Below are positions 58,450 through 64,000 of a DNA stretch of 64,000 nucleotides, piece by piece. Below the pieces are notes generated by a model that had not been told where the DNA came from, ran no database searches, and saw nothing but the letters and a program-made list of their open reading frames with translations. Positions within the stretch are counted from its first letter, which is position 1; every line of letters begins with the position of its first letter. Both the position numbers and the translations under genes were made by a program. The DNA is from Tenrec ecaudatus. Lineage: Eukaryota > Chordata > Mammalia > Afrosoricida > Tenrecidae. Location: NCBI RefSeq assembly GCF_050624435.1, contig NC_134542.1, positions 108,297,677-108,361,676 on the forward strand, read 5' to 3'.

Positions 58450-60470
58450 ATAAATATTTTATTGAGGGCTTGTACAGTTCTTATGACAATAAACATATAT
58501 TTCTATGGTGTCAAGTACATTTGTATGTTTGTTGCCATCATCATTTTCAAAATATTTTCTTTTTACTTGAGCCCTTGGTACCAGCTTCAGTTTCCCCCCA
58601 CCATTCCTCTTCCTCCCTCCCTCATGAACGCTTGATAATTTATACATTTTTTTCATGTCTTACACTGACAAATGTCTCCCTTCACCCACTTTTCTGTTGT
58701 CTGTCCCCCTGGGAGGTGGTTATATGTAGATCATTATAATCAGTTCCCCCTCTATCCCCCCACTTTCCCCTTACCTTCTTGGTATCGCTACTCTCATTAT
58801 TAGTCCTAAGGGGGATATCTTTCCTGGATTACCTGTGTTTCCAACTCTTATCTGTACCTGGGTACATTATCTGGTCTAGCTGTATTTGTAAGGTAGAATT
58901 GTGGTCATGATAGTGGAGGGAGGGCAGATGGGGAGAGGAAGCATTAAAGAACTAGAGGAAAGTTGTACATTTCATTGGTGCTATACTGCCTCCTTACTGT
59001 CTCGTCTCTTTCTTGTGGTCCTTCTGTAAGGTGATGTCCAATTGTCTACAGATGAACTTTGGGTCTCCACTCTGCACTCCCCCTCATTCACATTGATATG
59101 ATTTTTTTGTTCTGGGTCTTTAATGATACCTGATCCCATAGATACCTCATGATCACACAGACTGGTGTGCTTCATCCATGTGGACTTTGTTGTTTCTCAG
59201 CTAAATGGCTGCTTGTTTTTCTTCAAGCGTTTAAGACCCCAGATGCTATATCATTTGATAGCCAGGCACCATCAGCTTTCTTCACCACATTTGTTTATTC
59301 ACCTGCTTTGTCTTCAGCCATCCTGTTGACAAGATGTGCTTCACAGAGTGCCGGGTTGTTAGAACAAAGTGTTCTAGAGTTGAAGGAGTACTTGAGTTAA
59401 AGTCCAATATCCATCTGCTACCTTAATACTTAATGTATAAATATATGTATATAAATCTATTTCCCTATCCTTATATAAATATATTTACATGTGTACACAC
59501 ATATCTTTAGACCTCTATAAATGTCTTTTGCCTCCTAGTTCTCTCCTCTATTTCCTTTTACTTTCCTCTTCTTCCACTGGACTGTTCAGCCTCCATTTAG
59601 GCTCCAGTAATTCCTCTTGGTTACATTGCCCTTGATCAAGTTCTACCAGACATCCTACACCACCTCACCACTGATTTTTAGATCACTGTTGTTCTCTTGT
59701 CCCTGGGTTTGTTAACACCTATTTCTTCCCCCCTCTACCCTGCACACACAGCACCACCCCCTCTCCCATGTCCCCGAGGAACTGAGGGTCCTGTTATTTT
59801 CTCCTTCCGATTGTTTATGCCTCCTATCTTATCTAGATAGACATGCAGAGACAATAATAAGCACAAAAACAAGGCAAAGCAAAACAAAACAACAAAACCA
59901 CCAAAACAACAACCACAACAAAATTAAGCCATCGACAAAAAAAGAAGCTTTTAAATAGTTTCAGGTCTGTTTGTTGATTTTTAGGAGTGTTTACTGGGAG
60001 AGTCTGATGGGGTGCCATGCCCTGGCCCCCAAAGTCTGTTTTTGGCACTCACCGGGGCCTTCATTGCTTGGCTCCCTTGCTGCTCTGTTGCACACCCTTA
60101 GCGTTTTGCTCAGGTGTGGTGTGGTCCGATCAGGCGCAATTTCCACACTGTGTCTCCTATGTTTTCCCATGTAGCCCTCTGGGTCAGTGAGGGACAGTGA
60201 AGGACACTGTGTCATATGGTCCTCTTTGTGCATTGGCTGCTCAAGCAGGAATATCATCCTCGGGGCTTGGTGGGCCAGGATGTGTTCTACTCTCTCTCCT
60301 TCCCTCTTCCTTTGCTCCTGGATATTCTGATTATGCGTGCCCCTCTCCCTGAGCTGTAGCTTCAGTGCTGTCCTCTGGAGTGAATTCCTTTGGGGGGGAG
60401 GGGGTCCGGTTGGGGTGTCCACATAGTTGGTGTCCACACATTGTGGGGCCGGCCCCACAGTCTATATTGG
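58450..60470 (-). mobile_element. CTC element, 2.0-kb antisense copy, not inverted
   Basis: ATTTTATTGAGGGCTTGTAC, CATGAACGCTTGATAATTTA, TCTGGTCTAGCTGTATTTG, AAGACCCCAGATGCTATATC, CTTGATCAAGTTCTACCAG, TGGGTCAGTGAGGGACAG, TTGGTGGGCCAGGATGTG. Colinear with 2993-4940. Ends near the GGGGCCGGCCCCACAG segment. No long sense frame; the 155-codon minus-strand frame (59991-60458) is not conserved in the other copies. Confidence 0.9.
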
Positions 60471-62109
60471 GAGTGTAGCCCATATTGAGGGTTGAAGTGG
60501 CATCATGGGGGAGGGGATACCTATCTGGTTAGTTTTATTAATTTTTAGATGTAGTTCTATTGTGGACTAATTTTATGCATGAGGACATGTGCAAATCTAG
60601 ATTTTTTTTCTTTTACATGGTAGCTGCTTATTTTTCTGATGCAAGTGTTCCTTTCTGTTTTCAATAGTTGCATCGAAATACACTGGCTGCTTCCTGCCCT
60701 CACGCTCTGTTGCCCTCTCCATGTGTATGACAGTTTTCATCTAAACTTCGTCAGTACCTTCAGGAAGTTCTTAGGTGAACAGTGTCATGTGGACATACTA
60801 TGCCATCTATTAGAGAATTCCTTTTAAAGAATTTAAGATTGATCTCTTTTTGTAGTTTAGACTATGAACCATTAACCTCATTTTTTCCATAATTAGTTTC
60901 TTACCTATGAAATTTGTTCTGTCGATGATGTGGGGTTGCTTTTAAAAAGAGGAATAGCATGTATAATAAATTTTGTTCCTTTTGGTCCTCAATTCGATTT
61001 ACTGCAATTTAATACTCCGCAAAATACATTGAAGTCTTTGGGGGAAAAATCCAGCTTCCGTAGTAGTGGAGTCAGACCTGGCATACCTGAGTATATTTCA
61101 GCTCCCATTGTCACCTGTGGGTCCGAGTGGAACTGATCCCGGCTAATGCTGCCCAAGCTGCAATCTCTAGAGAAACACACTATCACATCTTCCTCCACTT
61201 AGCAGGTGGTTTGAGCCCCTATACATTTGATCAGAAGCCATGCGCTTAGCCAGGGCATCATCAATCTATAATAGCAGAGAGAACATGGGACGCAATTGTC
61301 AAAATCATTTTTCCAGAACTCTAGATACTAACCAAACACCCCAGTTGAGGAAGATTTATACAAGAGAAATGATTGAATCTTTGTAAAGCACTGCACTGTG
61401 GTATTTTAATATTGCCTTCTACCCATTTCTCACTTCAACTGAAAATTCTTGTCTTAAAAACCAACAGCTAGAAGTCCCACCGGTCAGGAATGCCGGTAGC
61501 TTAGCAGCCACGGTAGGAGGTGGACAGAGTTTTGAGTTTCTTCAAAATCTTTATTGCCAGACAATTGTCCTTAGAGACCACCTGTGAATGTGACCAGAGA
61601 CCCTCATTTGTAGAGCAAGTCTTTACTTGACCTGAAACAGTATGCACTCATTACAGCAGTCTTTTCCCTGAGATATTTGTCAAAAGGCAGTAACTGTAAT
61701 TGTTTAATATTTTAACAACATTGGCCAGTGATGACAATTGAGCAACCAAGAAGCTGACCAAACAAACAGAAAAACTGGGACATTAAATGTGCATAGGGAG
61801 CTGTAAATCTTTGACATGTTCCTGGAATCCAGAAGTTCACCTGCATGTGCAAGCAAGCCCAGGCACATGTCCAGGACGTGAGGAAGCCACACCTCTCACT
61901 TTTGTCTCGGTGGACAGCTTTCCACAAGTGTAAGTAGATGAGTAAGGCGGAGTTGTAATCTTTCAGTACATTGAAGATGCACAAATACCAAAACACATTG
62001 CTCACATGTGAACGTCTTTACTGAACCTAATCACCATACTAATTATAAGGAACACTTTACAGACATATTCTATAGTCATTAGTTTGGATATCTCAAAGCC
62101 TCATGACTT
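60471..62109. other. Unassigned interval
   Basis: About 1.6 kb of moderately AT-rich DNA with no supported feature. Confidence 0.45.
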
Positions 62110-62774
62110 TTGGCCCTTTATGGAAAAATGTATTGCAAGTTGAAAAAAAAATCCTACATAGATAAAGTGATCATGAACCTGAGAAAGACAAACTCCAAAG
62201 CAGCTTCGAACATGAGACAGAAGACGTGGAGCAATACACAGAAGGACCATATGGATAGTGAATTCCTTGACCAATTTCTAATACCCCGGGTGAAAATTGG
62301 TAGTATACATGACATTTTTCAGGATTTTGACTTGAGAAGAGAAAGCCAATGTGCGCAACATTTAGCTGTGTGGTCCGTCATGGACCATCATTAATGTTTA
62401 CCAGTAAACTGGAAGCTTTATTACTGCAAATGTGTAGTCAGATGGCATTTGGCATTGACAAAAGCAAATTACTTTGTGTTGATCCGAATAAGTCACTGTT
62501 TCTCACAGAAGGACTGGATTCTTTAAGTCAAATAGGATCCCACCTCTTCCTGACAACGATTTGGAGAGCTTCAGGTCCATTCACCAATAGACCAATGGAA
62601 AGAATGGTATATAAAAAAGCTCTGCCAAAACATATCAACACGCGAACGGATACCAAGGACCCTCAGTGGGCTGAAAGCGAAGTTGATGAGATGAGCGTTC
62701 AGAAGGGTCAGGAGCTTCAACAGTGGAAAGGAAGTTCTCCCATGTCCTGTAAGCAAAATGAGTTTCACCCTTGA
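62110..62774 (+). pseudogene. Possible decayed coding sequence, unidentified
   Basis: Two overlapping plus-strand frames, 62110-62394 (94 codons, ending in a stop) and 62349-62774 (141 codons), together span 665 bp in an AT-rich setting. The first has a Lys/Asn-rich start followed by [20 protein letters not shown]; the second includes SKLEALLLQMCSQMAFGIDK and SLSQIGSHLFL. Both have balanced, protein-like composition. A frameshift near 62350-62390 would join them. I do not recognise the protein, see no domain motif, and find no clear poly(A) or target duplication. It could be an old retrocopy, an unknown retroelement ORF, or chance. Confidence 0.25.
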
Positions 62775-63214
62775 ACCTCTCTGTTGTGTATTTGTTTCTT
62801 CTCTCCCAAGTACAAGTAGGACTGCTGTGTTAATTAGCTACCATGGTAACAGGTAAAGAAAGGTAAGATGTGCAGTCTGTTAAAAGAAAAGCTGAATTTC
62901 TTGAATATTTTAAAGTCTCTAGAAAGGGAAGTAATTGTGTAACAACAAATTTAAAAACAAATGAATAAGCAACAATGAGAGGACCATCTCCAAAATATCT
63001 CTCTGGGCCTTTAGTTCATGTGTACTGGGCTCGGCAATTCTTAGCTTCTGCTGACGAAGTTGAGAGTAGTATGACAACAAAAACGTTTATGAATTGTCTT
63101 GAAGGTAGAGTTAGGTGTTCATCTGAATTCTGCGGGCTGACCTGTGGAACACCTGAGCAGGGCTGATTTTCACCGGAATCATGATTTTATTCCCATACCA
63201 AGGCACAGAGTCCC
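62775..63214. other. Unassigned interval
   Basis: A 63-codon frame at 62975-63166 has protein-like composition but nothing identifies it. Confidence 0.35.
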
Positions 63215-63345
63215 TGGGAATACTTAGTTAAAATGCACATTTCTGGATCCCCAAGCCCAGAAATTCCGACTCGGTGGGTCTGGAAGAGGACTTGGTGATC
63301 TGTATCTCTGATCAACACTGACCCACCAAAGTAGCATTCTGATGA
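63215..63345 (+). mobile_element. MER20-like (hAT-Charlie) fossil
   Basis: AAATGCACATTTCTGGATCC, CAGAAATTCCGACTCGGTGG, GGTGATCTGTATCTCTGATC and AGCATTCTGATGAC follow the pattern of the old placental MER20/MER5-type nonautonomous Charlie elements. Confidence 0.7.
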
Positions 63346-63911
63346 CAAGGAACAGTTTCCAGGGTAACACACGGTACAGAAGCCTTCCCTCCTCTGTGCC
63401 TGCTCTGAGCTAGTGTAACTGCTTCTTAACTATGTGGGCTTTCATTTTACATGTAAGTGATGTTAGATTATTCATCTTAAATTTGATCAAACTGAAAAAT
63501 ATACTATGGTGTACTCTTGCAATCTTTGTGGGTTATAGTCTTATATGTGTCTGGAAATTTCTGATTGTGTGCTGTTGTTATTTTATTATTAATTTTATAT
63601 GGAAAGAGGTAGTGTTATCTCATTAAAACACCCATATTGTGAAAAAAAAGAAAACATAACTTCACATAATTAGCTACACAACTGAAAATAACAATAATAA
63701 CCAAGAGTGACAAAACCAATTCGTGGGAAAGATAAGGTGCAGAGTTGCTAGATTATTTTAAATGCTCAATTTGAAAAAAAAAACAACAACAAACAAACAT
63801 GTTTAAAGAATAGGAAACATAACCCATTTATAGGTAATAAGTTAGTGCATAGAAACTAAACTTGGTGAAGCCCAGATATTAAACTTAATAGATTGGACCT
63901 TTTTTTTTTTT
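63346..63911. other. Unassigned AT-rich interval
   Basis: No feature supported. Confidence 0.4.
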
Positions 63912-64000
63912 TACATTTTATTAGGGGCTCATACAACTTTTATCACAATCCATAAATATACATACATCAATTGTATAAAGCACATCTGTACATTCTTTGC
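63912..64000 (-). mobile_element. CTC element 3' end, cut by the window edge
   Basis: After a T-run (63900-63912), ACATTTTATTAGGGGCTCAT, ACAACTTTTATCACAATCC and AAAGCACATCTGTACATTC match the 3' terminal 90 bp of the CTC family in antisense. The copy continues past the window. Confidence 0.9.

Noticed and set aside
59991..60458. 155-codon minus-strand frame inside the CTC element
   Set aside because: It is in the sense direction of the element but is not open in the other copies covering the same part (4510-4940, 30960-31430), so it is not a conserved ORF.

Overview
This is nuclear DNA from a placental mammal. The repeats point to Afrotheria, most probably a tenrec (Echinops-like). Supporting signs are about twenty tRNA-headed SINEs of the AfroSINE type, many fragments of a BovB/RTE LINE whose 3' tail the SINE shares, lineage-specific MaLR-like LTRs, and two hAT elements resembling the horizontally transferred SPIN and OC1 families known from tenrecs. 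Family names come from recognising consensus motifs, not from a database search. The sequence is AT-rich. I found no host protein-coding gene, rRNA, functional tRNA or CRISPR. Nearly every open frame falls inside a transposon in a meaningless frame, so this reads as a gene desert or a very long intron.

Layout. 0-10 kb: RTE fragment, mariner MITE, OC1-like hAT, a 2.2 kb L1-type 3' element (called the CTC element here), an L1 ORF2/3'UTR remnant and a (GAAA)n tract. 10-20 kb: RTE tails, a solo LTR with perfect duplication, SPIN-like hAT, SINEs, an L1 remnant with a SINE in it, an inverted CTC element, a second LTR. 20-30 kb: RTE copies in both orientations, paired SINEs, a third LTR, a CR1/L3 reverse-transcriptase fossil. 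30-38 kb: one near full-length RTE opened by later insertions (SINE, LTR and two CTC elements, one CTC sitting inside the SINE), most layers still bracketed by recognisable target-site duplications; two more LTRs follow. 38-53 kb: mostly unassigned AT-rich DNA with old L1, inverted SINEs, an RTE tail, another LTR, a decayed mariner with both terminal repeats, and SINEs. 53-64 kb: (AG)n tract, G+C-rich segment, LINE 3' end, Z-DNA-type tract, SINEs, a 2 kb CTC element, an unidentified decayed coding-like segment, a MER20-like fossil, and the start of another CTC element at the window edge.

The most informative signal is the insertion record. Three of the five assessable CTC copies carry a 5' inversion whose two breakpoints meet at neighbouring points of the family consensus, which is the signature of L1 twin priming. 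CTC copies make up about 8.2 kb, or 13% of the window. The LTR family shows perfect 5-bp duplications in three copies. I did not find a new functional (protein or RNA) system; the novelty here is in the mobile-element families and their history.
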